From: Chryseobacterium ginsenosidimutans
GTDB lineage: Bacteria; Bacteroidota; Bacteroidia; Flavobacteriales; Weeksellaceae
Length of the DNA: 64,000 bases
Direction of reading: 5' to 3'
Assembly: GCF_024807225.1 (NCBI RefSeq)
Contig: NZ_JANUCO010000001.1
Span: 4,216,001 to 4,280,000, forward strand
The notes beneath the pieces were generated by a model that saw nothing but the letters and a program-made list of their open reading frames with translations, had not been told where the DNA came from and searched no databases. The translations under genes and the position numbers were made by a program. The first letter of the stretch is position 1. Each line of letters starts with the position of its first letter. Below, in pieces: positions 14,659 through 24,133 of this stretch.

Positions 14659-16572
14659 TTACCAACCGCCACCTCCACCGCCGCCGCCGCCGCCGCCGGA
14701 GAATCCACCACCGCCTGAGCCGGAACCACTGCTGGAACTTGATGGTTGTGTAGATGAAGTCTGTATAGAATTCGTGAGACTTGAGTTTAAGGCACTCGCA
14801 AAAGCAAGCTGATTGAGCGATGAACCATAATACCAGTTATTGGTATATTCCATAGCCATATTTTTCATGATCTGCTCAAATTTTTCGCCCCAAATAGCAT
14901 CTACTCCCAATACCATTGCAAAAGGAAGTAATGTTTCGAAAACCTGAGGAGTCATCTGAGGAGGATTATGGAATTTGATCTGTTCGTTTTCCGCCGCACC
15001 CATATACATTTTGAAACCGTCGATTAAAGATTTTTTTCTTAATTTTTCTTCGCTTGGTTTTTTAATTAAAAACTGATAAATAATTAATGACATAAAAGCC
15101 AATGCAATAAAAATATAGCAAATACTGAAATTATTGTCTTCTGTCACATCATGGCCAATCGTTATCATCCCGCTTAGTCCCATAAAAACAATAATCGGAA
15201 AAGGAATAAACAGCCACGAAAGCTTTTTAATCACAAAAGTAAATATGATAAATGCAACGAGCAGAATGATATATAAAAATCCGCCAATCACTAATTTTCC
15301 AGGTTCCGGATAGATTTTATAACTCATTATCAATCCTATAGCATAAATAATTGTCATAAGGAAAAAAGGAAGCAGAAGTTTATTTCTGTTATTTCCTTCA
15401 TTCAGGAATGTATCATGCTGAAATTCGAGCGCTGACCTAAAACTGGTTACTGCATTTTTAATTTTTTCGTTATATTTTCCATCAAACTTCACAGAATCGC
15501 TGCTTCCGAACAAATTATTCATCAGATTAATTTCTTCTTTTGGCAACAATTGATCTGGCTCTTTTAATTTCTGAACAGAGAAAATTTTAGAACTGAAAAA
15601 TCCAAGAATTCCATCATTTTCACCTTCTATTATTTTCACATAACCTTTCACAGCAAGATTTACCAAAGCTGCTGTTACCTGATTATTTTTAAAACCTTCT
15701 TTTTTCAAATATCCCAATGATGCCGGAGAAAGATTATCCGGAACATTAAACTGTGGATAAACAACAGGACTTTCCGGATCGATACCATATTTTCTCCATG
15801 TTCGGTAATAGTAAATTAACAACCCGAAGAATAGTAAAGATCCAATAATTAAAATTCCAAATTTTTCCATAAAAGTTGGCGGCGGCGGCGGAATCATTAT
15901 TCCTTTTTTGAAACCAACCGCTATGGTAAGATTTTCATTAGGTTGAAGATTTGAAGCACTCCATTCTATTGAATTTTCAGATAAAACTTTAGAACTACAA
16001 TTCTTCTCGCTGCTTCCTGATTCTCCTGTGTAACAAGAATTTTGAATGATATCGGCTCCGGCAGGAAGATTAACTGTAGCAGAAATAGAATCTACAGTAA
16101 AGTTCCAATACGTTCCATTTACATTCCAATACAGTTCATCGTATTTATCAAAGAAACCGATTTGGTTTTCAGTTTCGTATTTTATTTCATAATTATAATC
16201 TCCGGGATCCAGAATAACATCTTTATTTCCGAGGTAAATTTCAAGAAAATCACCATTGATTTTAGTGTGATAATTTTCTTCAGCTCCATCTTTTTTAATG
16301 GAAATGATATCATACTTTACCCTTTGTTTTTTCTTATTAAGGTTTCTTGTAAGAGGCAACGCGCGGTAAATCCCTCTCTTTATTTCATTTCCGAGACTGT
16401 GAACTTTTATTTTTTCTGTAACGGTAATTCCCGAATTTTTGTTAACATCAATATCTGAATGAAAAGAAAGAATCCTTTCAGAATTATTGACTGTGTAGCT
16501 AGAATCTGACGATTCCTGAGAAAAACCTAAAGCGAAAATTAAAAGATAAAAAAGCAGTAAATACTTTTTCAT
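14659..16572 (-). CDS. DUF2207 membrane protein, copy 2
   Basis: A 637-residue intact paralogue of the following gene. It has a signal peptide (MKKYLLLFYLLIFALGFSQE), the DUF2207 domain (SFHSDIDVNKNSGITVTEKI, KRGIYRALPLTRN, LYWNVNGTYWNF), a transmembrane helix near residue 240, two more hydrophobic pairs around 400-490 and a tail of Ser/Gly ending GGGGGGW. Such tails are common in Bacteroidetes DUF2207 and TPM-domain proteins. The gene follows lemA by three bases, an arrangement often seen across phyla. Molecular function is not established. Confidence 0.88.
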   Translation of the reverse strand: MKKYLLLFYLLIFALGFSQESSDSSYTVNNSERILSFHSDIDVNKNSGITVTEKIKVHSLGNEIKRGIYRALPLTRNLNKKKQRVKYDIISIKKDGAEENYHTKINGDFLEIYLGNKDVILDPGDYNYEIKYETENQIGFFDKYDELYWNVNGTYWNFTVDSISATVNLPAGADIIQNSCYTGESGSSEKNCSSKVLSENSIEWSASNLQPNENLTIAVGFKKGIMIPPPPPTFMEKFGILIIGSLLFFGLLIYYYRTWRKYGIDPESPVVYPQFNVPDNLSPASLGYLKKEGFKNNQVTAALVNLAVKGYVKIIEGENDGILGFFSSKIFSVQKLKEPDQLLPKEEINLMNNLFGSSDSVKFDGKYNEKIKNAVTSFRSALEFQHDTFLNEGNNRNKLLLPFFLMTIIYAIGLIMSYKIYPEPGKLVIGGFLYIILLVAFIIFTFVIKKLSWLFIPFPIIVFMGLSGMITIGHDVTEDNNFSICYIFIALAFMSLIIYQFLIKKPSEEKLRKKSLIDGFKMYMGAAENEQIKFHNPPQMTPQVFETLLPFAMVLGVDAIWGEKFEQIMKNMAMEYTNNWYYGSSLNQLAFASALNSSLTNSIQTSSTQPSSSSSGSGSGGGGFSGGGGGGGGGGGW

Positions 16573-16575
16573 TTT

Positions 16576-17130
16576 TTAAAACTTTACTGTTGGAACTACT
16601 CTTTCGGCGATATTATCCAATTCGAAGAACGGCGATTTTTCGAATTTATACATATTGGCGATTATATTGCTCGGGAAAGATTCTACCAACGTATTATTCT
16701 CACGAACGGTTCCGTTGTAATATCTTCTGGATTTTTCAATATCATTTTCAATAGAAGTCAACTCCGACTGTAATTGCTGAAAATTAGTATTCGCTTTTAG
16801 ATCAGGATACTGTTCTGCAACTGCAAAAAGATTCATCATTGCCTGATTCAGATTTTTTTCAGCTGCTTCTTTGCCTTCCACAGAATTTGCTCCGATAGCA
16901 AGATTTCTTGCTTTTGTTACATTTTCTAATGTTTCACGTTCGTGAGTCGCATATCCTTTTACGGTTTCTACTAAATTCGGGATTAAATCGTGACGCTTTT
17001 TAAGCATTACATCAATACTGCTCCAAGCTTCCTGAACAAGATTTCTAAGTTTCACCAATCTGTTGTAGATAGAAACGCCATACAGTAAAAAGATCACAAC
17101 AAGCGCAATAACAATAAGTAAGATTATCAT
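16576..17130 (-). CDS. lemA: LemA family protein
   Basis: A 184-residue protein with one N-terminal membrane helix (IILLIVIALVVIFLLYGVSIYN) followed by the helical LemA domain: LRNLVQEAWSSIDVMLKKRHDLIPNLVETVKGYA, ENVTKAR, LFAVAEQYPDLKANTNF and SRRYYNGTVRENN. The length and motifs are standard. It heads a three-gene minus-strand unit with two DUF2207 genes. LemA and DUF2207 proteins probably act together at the membrane, but what they do is unclear. Confidence 0.95.
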   Translation of the reverse strand: MIILLIVIALVVIFLLYGVSIYNRLVKLRNLVQEAWSSIDVMLKKRHDLIPNLVETVKGYATHERETLENVTKARNLAIGANSVEGKEAAEKNLNQAMMNLFAVAEQYPDLKANTNFQQLQSELTSIENDIEKSRRYYNGTVRENNTLVESFPSNIIANMYKFEKSPFFELDNIAERVVPTVKF

Positions 17131-17173
17131 AGTTTAAATTTTATTAAAAATAAGTCTTTTTTCCACACATAAT

Positions 17174-17207
17174 GAAAAAGGATGCCTAAAAAAATCAGGC
17201 ATCCTTT
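17174..17207 (-). terminator. Terminator of the NIL-domain gene
   Basis: AAAGGATGCCT and AGGCATCCTTT form a perfect 11-bp stem at 17177-17207 with T residues beyond it on the minus strand. It separates the NIL gene from lemA. Confidence 0.8.
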
Positions 17208-17232
17208 GTAATTAAAACTATATGAATCTCAA

Positions 17233-17544
17233 CTATAAATATTTTCTGCAAGTATATTCTACAGAAGTACTTAAGAGTTTATTTTTATTCAGATAAAATT
17301 CCAGTTGTTCGAAATCCTCTGAATTTACATTAATGTATAACTGAACAGAACCGAAACTACGTCCGTTCACGTATTCCACGTTTGCTGACAACACTCTGTG
17401 GCAAATTCCAAACTGATTATAAATGGTATTCATCAAATGTTCGAACTTCATTTTTCCATTTAATTCTACTTCAAGGATCAATTCTTTTTTAGGCAGGTTG
17501 ACTCTGTTTTGTAAAACCTGCAGGTTTGGATTTGGTGTCATCAT
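17233..17544 (-). CDS. Stand-alone NIL-domain protein
   Basis: A 103-residue cytoplasmic protein with the ferredoxin-like fold of NIL domains: LILEVELNGKMKFEHLMNTI, FGICHRVLSANVEYVNGRSFGSVQLYI and FEQLEFYLNKNKL. NIL domains usually sit at the end of methionine ABC-transporter ATPases, where they bind methionine and regulate transport. A free-standing one suggests a sensor or accessory in sulphur amino acid metabolism. The gene is monocistronic, with an operator overlapping its promoter. Confidence 0.82.
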   Translation of the reverse strand: MMTPNPNLQVLQNRVNLPKKELILEVELNGKMKFEHLMNTIYNQFGICHRVLSANVEYVNGRSFGSVQLYINVNSEDFEQLEFYLNKNKLLSTSVEYTCRKYL

Positions 17545-17603
17545 AACAAAACTTTTTTTGGTTTAAATACTAATATTCATTGCTCTTTGCGTTAAATCTT
17601 TGA

Positions 17604-17649
17604 CAAAAATATAAAAAAATATTAGTCTACCAAATTAGTAGGGTAATAT
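17604..17649 (-). promoter_or_regulatory. Promoter of the NIL gene overlapped by a 31-base palindromic operator
   Basis: On the minus strand TTTG (17631-17634), a 19-base spacer and TATTTTTG (17604-17611) form a consensus promoter. The -33 element sits at the centre of an interrupted palindrome at 17619-17649 with outer arms ATATTA/TAATAT and inner TAC/GTA. The geometry suits a repressor. The regulator is unknown; a sulphur-responsive factor is plausible from the gene product. Confidence 0.6.
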
Positions 17650-17719
17650 TTTTCGATTTTAACTGAAAATTTTTCTTCGAAATGTATATTTTGTTTAAAC
17701 CATTTGCATTTGTTGCATA

Positions 17720-17764
17720 AAAAAACGGGCTTCCTTCGACAAACTCAGGATAATATGCCCGTTT
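17720..17764 (-). terminator. Terminator of the YiiX-like gene, containing a repeat-like core
   Basis: AAACGGGC (17723-17730) pairs with GCCCGTTT (17757-17764) and A residues follow on the plus side, giving a U tract on the minus strand. The loop contains CTTCGACAAACTCAGGA, which resembles the arms of the repeat at 55732. Confidence 0.7.
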
Positions 17765-17789
17765 CTATTGATATATTTCTTTGTGAAAA

Positions 17790-18446
17790 TTATTTAAGTT
17801 CCATTATTCTTTCCAGTTTATCTGACGCAGCTAAACCGTTTGGATTGCAGCCCAATTCACCTTCGGGAACTTTCAGATTTTTCTTTTGATAAAATTCTTC
17901 CCAAAAAGTATTTGTTTTTCCTGTTTTCGGATCAATGAAAGTCATGGGTTCCAATTTGAAAATATGGTCATTTCTAAAAGCTCTTTCAATAAAATCTGAA
18001 CAGTAATAGGAATTTTCATCCAAAATATAATTAAAATTGTACGGTTTTCCTACCATCAATTCTGCTTTTGAAATCGCATTTGGAATTGAGGCTTGATATT
18101 GCGATTTTAATCGATAAACAACGACTCTTTGTCTGTCATTTGCCTGATCTTTCAGAAAATCTTTTATATTTTGTTTTTGAGAACCATTTTGCGGAGCTGC
18201 GTGAAGAACAAAAACACCTTCTTTACTTTTTTCTAAAATTCCGATATGATCGAAGGAAGCGTTTTTTTGTTTTTGAGTAACATTATTAATTGCTCCCGAA
18301 AGTCCGGTTTCTTTTGCGGTAACGAAAAGCAGATCACCATTTTTCAAGCCTGAAATTTGCGCATTTTTGCAGCTTACAATTCCATTTAAGAGAAAAATAA
18401 GTGCACAAATTTTCAGTGATAAATTATTTTTTAAAATTCGTTTCAT
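17790..18446 (-). CDS. YiiX/YebB-like permuted papain-fold hydrolase, lipoprotein
   Basis: A 218-residue protein with a signal sequence ending in LNGIVSCKN, so probably a lipoprotein. The body matches the NlpC/P60-related permuted papain family: GDLLFVTAK, the catalytic His in ASFDHIGIL and the catalytic Cys in NSYYCSDFIERAF, with the His ahead of the Cys as expected for the permuted order. Such enzymes cleave amide or thioester bonds in lipids or peptidoglycan; the substrate here is unknown. Its terminator lies just downstream. Confidence 0.88.
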   Translation of the reverse strand: MKRILKNNLSLKICALIFLLNGIVSCKNAQISGLKNGDLLFVTAKETGLSGAINNVTQKQKNASFDHIGILEKSKEGVFVLHAAPQNGSQKQNIKDFLKDQANDRQRVVVYRLKSQYQASIPNAISKAELMVGKPYNFNYILDENSYYCSDFIERAFRNDHIFKLEPMTFIDPKTGKTNTFWEEFYQKKNLKVPEGELGCNPNGLAASDKLERIMELK

Positions 18447-18523
18447 AAATCGTAATCATTTAATTCCGTTTCAATATTCTTCAAATTAACAAAATTTTAA
18501 TGAGAATCATTTTTAAATCAAAT

Positions 18524-18559
18524 CAAAAAAAATCAGCCCTACAAAAATGTAAGACTGAT
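18524..18559 (-). terminator. Terminator of the split gene at 18581
   Basis: ATCAG (18532-18536) pairs with CTGAT (18555-18559), extended by TACA/TGTA, with a run of A on the plus side giving a U tract on the minus strand. Confidence 0.6.
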
Positions 18560-18580
18560 CTGAATTGTATGCAATGATAA

Positions 18581-20009
18581 TTATTTTACAAAATTATAAA
18601 CATTCATCATCTGAACATCTTTACCGTTTTTCTGTAAGAATAATAGTTTATTTACATTTGGAACAAACTGAATCAGGTTTCCATCTGTAAATCCGTAATT
18701 CATAAAGAAGTTTTTCCCTTTATAATCAAGCGTCAATTCTTTTGGAGTCAAACTTGAAAAATCAAAAGCTTTCATAGAAAAGCCTGTGTTTCCGAATGCT
18801 CCTTTTGGATATACCGAAGAAACATAGAGATTATCGCCAGATTCAATCACCTGAATTCTTCTTCCCAAAGGATTGCTTCCAAGCGGAACGAATTGCTTCA
18901 CCTCCCCTTCTTTATTGAATTTCATTAAAACTCCGACATCCAATTTGTAAACAGGATCCGGAAAACGGTTCATCGCAGTCGGCAAAGGTCTTGAAATACT
19001 TTCCTGCTGAACAGCCAATAAAACCTCATCGCCTTTCACGATTGTTTTAATTACTTTTACATCACTCATATCTTTAGCTCCTGCTAAATTCGTATTGCTG
19101 ATTACTGTTTTTCCGGATTTAATATCATAAAACATTACCGTTCCGAAAGTACTTGCAGCCAATGTTACCGCCTGATTTTTTCTCCCGAAACTTACCAGAT
19201 AATCGTTGTCATTTTTGCTGATCGCATATAACTTTTCAGGAATATATTTGTCGTCGAAAGGAAGATCTTTGTCTTCTGTATTTGAAACCAGTTTCTAATT
19301 TGTAAGATTCTTTCCAACCTGCTGCTTTACGCAACAGAACGATCTTTCCTGAGTTTGTTAATGTTAAAGATTTCTCCACATAATCGCTGCTCAACGAAAT
19401 TTCTTTGCTCCAAACCGGAGAAAGCGTACGTAAATCTAAGACCAATGCATCATTGATATTATCCGTTTTTTTGCTTGCATATCGATCATTGAAAACTACC
19501 ACATATTTCCCGTTTTCAGAGAAAACTACATACGTTGTTCCAGATTTGTTGGTGGATTCAATCGTATATTTTGCAATACTTTTTGTGGTGAAAGTTCCGC
19601 TCTTTTTGCTGAAAACATGTTGAAAAACTTCTTTTCTGTTTTCTTTCCCGAAATATTCTTCCGTAAAAGCGACAAATCTATCCTCATCAATTTGTTGAGA
19701 ACCCAAATAATTGTGAAGAACTCCGTTTGTTTTGTTGGCGTAATCCTGAATGTAGGTATCAACAAGACTTCCGTTCTGATCTAGCTTTCTCATCAATAAT
19801 TTCTTGTGAGGGAAAACATTTCTCATCAATCCGTCGATATTGATTGCGCTGAACATATAAGAATTGTAATCGTCTGCCAATACCAGTTTTTCATCTTTTT
19901 CAAGATTAGCATCCGTTGTAAATTTGGTTCCTTCCACTACTTTTGTCTGCGCGAAAGTACAGACAGAAGCTGTAATTAATGCCGAAGCAATAATCTGTTT
20001 AATTATCAT
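18581..20009 (-). CDS. Secreted protein of unknown function, frameshifted
   Basis: About 475 residues with a signal peptide (MIIKQIIASALITASVCTFAQ). The two halves, 20009 down to about 19290 and about 19290 down to 18581, are in different frames. Dropping one C from the CC at 19288-19289 turns KLETG-FKYRR into KLETVSNTEDKDLPFDDKYI and reads through to 18581. The body alternates beta-strand-like segments (SENGKYVVVFNDRY, TFGTVMFYDIKSGKTV, GDEVLLAVQQE), suggesting a propeller-like fold. It follows the gene at 20016 by six bases. No family recognised. Confidence 0.75.
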
Positions 20010-20015
20010 ATTTTC

Positions 20016-21209
20016 TTAGTTATTATAAATTTTTTCTTCTAATTTTTTTAATTCCAGATTGGCATCGTAGGATAGTTTGATGTCTACCAAATGCTCCTGC
20101 AATTCGTTTAAATATTTTTCTGCTTCCTGATAATTTCCTAACGCAATATTTAATCTTATTAAATTAAAATAAAGATACTCCCCGATTTTCTGATTATAAA
20201 GGGCTTTTTTGTCGCTGTAATTCACTTTTGGTAAAGCAGATTTCCACAAATCGATTCCTTTCTGCATATTTTCCATAGCGACTTTGTTGGGAGCGTAATC
20301 AGATTTCGCCTGAAGTTTTTTCAGGTTGGTTGTTACATAGATGTATGCTTTTTCCAAATCATCGTAATCTCCTTTATTTTTTACAGTTTCCAGGGCAACA
20401 GTAGAATTTATCGTCTGATAACCGAAGTTTTCATTAATCATATTCCTTGTACGATCCATCGTTCTCTGCAGATACATTTTTTCATGAGCATTAAGGTTAA
20501 GCTCATTTGTAGGAACACTTGCAATTTCCGAGAAATCTGAGAAATAGGTTTTATCTAATTTCACAGCTCCGTTTTGCTTCCCAATAATTCTAACGGGTTG
20601 ATTGGCAAATGTTTTCCCCTGATTGTCCTGAAAATTTGTTCTTTCCATTTGTACGGTAACGTCGAGAGCATTTCCGCCTTTTGAAAACCCGGCAACATCC
20701 ATTTGAGAAGCAAGGATTTTATTATCAACAATTAAAGCATCTCTAAGATCCGGCTGTCTGTAAAGCGGCATCGGAGGAATATTGAGAACAGGTCTTGAAG
20801 GCAATCTCAACATCGGTGCTCCGTTTGTGGCTGCAATTTTTTCAACGGCGGATAATTTACTGTATTCTGCGGATTCTAGTTTAAATTTTTCCTGAAGCTT
20901 TTTTACTTCTGCTTCGTAGTCTTTTAATCTTTCCTGATGTTCAATTTTAGCAGTTTCTATGTTGGTCTGATAATTATCCACCTGTCGCTGATAATCATCT
21001 TTTGATTGCTTTAAAACATCATCTTTGGTAATATTGTAGGGAGAATTTACCGTAATGGTATAGTTTCTGTCTTTCAGATCACTTGCAAAAACAGGTTCTT
21101 TCAACAGCTGAAAACTGATTGTTTCTTTATCAATTCGCTGTGCAAAAACAAAGTGAAAAGGAAATAACAGAATAACAAAAAATAGATTTGATTTCTTCAT
21201 AGGTTTCAT
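20016..21209 (-). CDS. Secreted protein of unknown function with coiled coil and TPR-like C-terminus
   Basis: A 397-residue protein with a signal peptide (FFVILLFPFHFVFAQ). Residues about 70-125 are a charged coiled coil (YQTNIETAKIEHQERLKDYEAEVKKL), followed by a Pro-rich linker (PSRPVLNIPPMPLYRQP) and a helical C-terminus with TPR-like pairs (YLYFNLIRLNIALGNYQEAEKYLNEL). A TACTTTTG box at 21220-21227 marks the promoter; either the ATG at 21209 or the one at 21200 may be used. It forms an operon with the downstream split gene. Confidence 0.75.
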   Translation of the reverse strand: MKPMKKSNLFFVILLFPFHFVFAQRIDKETISFQLLKEPVFASDLKDRNYTITVNSPYNITKDDVLKQSKDDYQRQVDNYQTNIETAKIEHQERLKDYEAEVKKLQEKFKLESAEYSKLSAVEKIAATNGAPMLRLPSRPVLNIPPMPLYRQPDLRDALIVDNKILASQMDVAGFSKGGNALDVTVQMERTNFQDNQGKTFANQPVRIIGKQNGAVKLDKTYFSDFSEIASVPTNELNLNAHEKMYLQRTMDRTRNMINENFGYQTINSTVALETVKNKGDYDDLEKAYIYVTTNLKKLQAKSDYAPNKVAMENMQKGIDLWKSALPKVNYSDKKALYNQKIGEYLYFNLIRLNIALGNYQEAEKYLNELQEHLVDIKLSYDANLELKKLEEKIYNN

Positions 21210-21291
21210 AGTTTGAGCGCAAAAGTATGATATTTTATCAACATAATCTTTTTAAACTTCATTAAGAGATACCACAACTTTTTAATTAAAT

Positions 21292-21326
21292 AAAAAAGAC
21301 AGCTACACTTTTGGTATAGCTGTCTT
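21292..21326 (-). terminator. Terminator of the T9SS cargo gene
   Basis: AAGACAGCTA pairs with TAGCTGTCTT (21296-21326 including the loop), with a run of A on the plus side giving a U tract. Confidence 0.85.
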
Positions 21327-21349
21327 GCGTAAATTATTAAGGTTAAAAA

Positions 21350-23851
21350 TTATTTTTTAATTGCTTTTACAGTAGATACAGATCCATCTTTAAATATAAT
21401 GGTTACTAGATATAATCCGGAATTCAATTCACTCAACTGAAGTTCTTTACCAGGATTTTCAATAGTTTTCACCACTCTTCCTGACACATCTGCAATTGAA
21501 ACAGATTTCATATCTCTAGTTTCAGCAATGTATAAAACATCTTTGAATGGATTTGGATATACCTTAACCTCATTTTTCTTAGCAGATGTTTCGGCAGTTG
21601 CCAAAGCTCCGGTTACTTCAAATATAAAATCAATAAATTCTCCTCTTGTAATAGCTCCACAAGGATTTGAAGGTGCTGAAGTATTAAAATCAGTCAACAA
21701 TCTCATTCTGTAATTTCCTGGAGCCGTTCCTGCAGGCACAGCAAAGGATCCTGAAGTAGTTGTTACATAACCAGAAGTAGCAAACATTCTTTCTGTAGTT
21801 TCAAAAGTTAAATTATTATTCCAGTCTACCCAAATCCCAAATCCACAAGTAGGACCTCCGGCTGTTAAAGCTATTGAAGTGTTAACTCCTACAGCATTTG
21901 ATATTTTATTACTGGTTGCAGTTAAGTTTTGATATCCTCCGGCTATACCAGCTGTTGATGTATAAGCCATATTGGTAGTTGCCCCTGTTGAACTAAAAGC
22001 AGAAACCCAAGAATTCTGGTTTGTAGATGAAGGTAAGCAATAACCCGTTCTAAACGAAGCTACAACTTCACTCCAAATACTCTTATCGGTAGTACCACAG
22101 TTAGACCTCACCCACACATAGTAAACAGTATCAGCTAATAACCCATTCAACGAAGCAGAAGCCGTACTAGAAGTTACAGAATTCGTACCATCTAAAACGG
22201 TAGTTGAAGTAGGTGCTGTATTCGTTGTACTGTAATATACTTCATATCCATTTGCTGGAGCAGGAGTAGGCGCTGTCCAGCTCACTGTTGCTGAGTTCGT
22301 TGTAAAACTAGGAACTGTAACTGCAGTTGGTTCAAAACAAGAAGGAATTTCCTGAACAGTAATATTATCAATATAAATACCACGATTAGTACCTCCTAAG
22401 CCATGCTTAAACGCCAATTGTAAATCAGCACCCGCTGGGATATTAACAGTGTATTGCGTTTGTGTAGTCGTTAAAGTAATAGCAGAACCAATTTGTGTAA
22501 AAGAAGCCGGATCTGTAGGGTTTGATAAAGTACCTACTAATAGCGTGTAATTAGCACTCGCCGATTTTGCATAGAATCTCACACGTTTGTTACCATCTGA
22601 AAGATTTATTGTTGGAGGTGAAACCAACATTTGGTTACCTGTAGTACCACTCGCATTATATAGATAGTAAGAATTTGGTGATGAAAAAGGATTTGACGCA
22701 ACTACATATCCATACCCTGCAAATGATACACTTTCTAAATATGCCCAACAGCTTGGTGTATTATTATTTGTAGAAGAACCCGTACTTGTAGTATCAAAAT
22801 TCTCTGTATACGGAACCGTGAAAGTAGAACAAGCTGTTTTGAATGTTCCGCCAAAAGACCAAGAACTTTGGCTTGTTCCGGAACTACAGTTACTTCTTAC
22901 CCAATAATAATAGTTGGTATTAGAATTAAGACCTCCAATTGTCGTACTCGTACCTGTTACTCCTGTATAAGTAGGAGTTGCTGTACTTGCAGGTATTGCG
23001 TTTGAAGTACTGTGATACACATCGTAGCTTACAGCACTGGTTGGAGCTGTCCAAGAAACCAACGCAGAATTAGCTGTTATACTTGCAGCCGCCTGTAAAG
23101 TAGGAGGAGTACAACTAGAATATGCATCTACGGAGAAAGCAAAAACATTCGGAAGACCTGAACCACTTGCTTTAGTTATCGTTACACTTTGTATCAGTTT
23201 CGTTTGATTTGCCGCATCTATTAGCAATTCACTTTGATATAATCTTGGGTTTGTTCCGCCTTCAGGTGATGGAATATCATCAGCAGCATTAGGAGTTGCA
23301 CCCGGTTTTTTAACCCTTCCGATCCCTTGAATCGCAAAGTTAGCAGCATTATACCAGTCTGCAAGAGCGACGCCTGAAAATGTCTGTGAAGTAGCATCTG
23401 TAAAATTTACAACGACATTTACGGTAGAAGTTCCGCTTCCACTTACGGCAAGCATATACAATTTAGTTGCTGCTTTTGGCGTTGTAAATAATAAAGTTCC
23501 CGCATCATTTACTGCAGCTAATCTCAAAGAATTATTAGCATTAAAGCTTGCTAACTGATAACTCAACCCTGGAGTTGTGGCCACCACAGAATTAATAATC
23601 CCATCAAGAGGAATGCCATAAGTAATAGGCGCACTTGCAGCAGTTAGCTGAAAATCTTTAGCTACAAAAGCGAAAGAAACTCCGTCTACGTCATTATTTG
23701 TAGTAACCGTTGAAGAACCTATCCCATTCGCAATTACATCTGCAGAAAAGCCGGAAGATATAGGCATCTGTTGATAGTTTTGAGCTGCCACAGAACCGGC
23801 AGATAAAAGAGCCACTGTATTGAAAGCTCCTAAAAGTAGTCTTAATTTCAT
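21350..23851 (-). CDS. Large secreted T9SS cargo protein with fibronectin III and GEVED domains
   Basis: An 833-residue secreted protein. It has a signal peptide, an N-terminal domain of about 230 residues, a first fibronectin type III domain (about 250-340), a MAM-like segment beginning PYTENFDTTSTGSS, a second fibronectin III domain with WVRSNCG, a GEVED domain (CGFGIWVDWNNNLTFE, GNYRMRLLTDF) and a type A T9SS sorting domain (VKVYPNPFKDVLYI, SGLYLVTIIFKDG) ending in KAIKK. Likely an adhesin or structural surface protein. The gene is monocistronic and has a terminator. Confidence 0.9.
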   Translation of the reverse strand: MKLRLLLGAFNTVALLSAGSVAAQNYQQMPISSGFSADVIANGIGSSTVTTNNDVDGVSFAFVAKDFQLTAASAPITYGIPLDGIINSVVATTPGLSYQLASFNANNSLRLAAVNDAGTLLFTTPKAATKLYMLAVSGSGTSTVNVVVNFTDATSQTFSGVALADWYNAANFAIQGIGRVKKPGATPNAADDIPSPEGGTNPRLYQSELLIDAANQTKLIQSVTITKASGSGLPNVFAFSVDAYSSCTPPTLQAAASITANSALVSWTAPTSAVSYDVYHSTSNAIPASTATPTYTGVTGTSTTIGGLNSNTNYYYWVRSNCSSGTSQSSWSFGGTFKTACSTFTVPYTENFDTTSTGSSTNNNTPSCWAYLESVSFAGYGYVVASNPFSSPNSYYLYNASGTTGNQMLVSPPTINLSDGNKRVRFYAKSASANYTLLVGTLSNPTDPASFTQIGSAITLTTTQTQYTVNIPAGADLQLAFKHGLGGTNRGIYIDNITVQEIPSCFEPTAVTVPSFTTNSATVSWTAPTPAPANGYEVYYSTTNTAPTSTTVLDGTNSVTSSTASASLNGLLADTVYYVWVRSNCGTTDKSIWSEVVASFRTGYCLPSSTNQNSWVSAFSSTGATTNMAYTSTAGIAGGYQNLTATSNKISNAVGVNTSIALTAGGPTCGFGIWVDWNNNLTFETTERMFATSGYVTTTSGSFAVPAGTAPGNYRMRLLTDFNTSAPSNPCGAITRGEFIDFIFEVTGALATAETSAKKNEVKVYPNPFKDVLYIAETRDMKSVSIADVSGRVVKTIENPGKELQLSELNSGLYLVTIIFKDGSVSTVKAIKK

Positions 23852-24133
23852 ATTTACTAGTTATTGTCGCCGTAAATTTATAAAAAAAACAATATAAAAA
23901 TCATATTAATAATATTTTTGTAAAAATATTTCAATACCATTAATAAAAACAATATTTAATCACAAATAATTGAATTAATTATTCAAAAACATATGATAAA
24001 TAAAATTAGAAATCAGCTACATATCAAATATATTATTACGAATTATAAAATATAAAGAAAAACCTTTCTTAGTAAGCATTATTTTAATATTGGGAAATTA
24101 AATCTTATTTTTGCCATACAAATTATTTGAACA

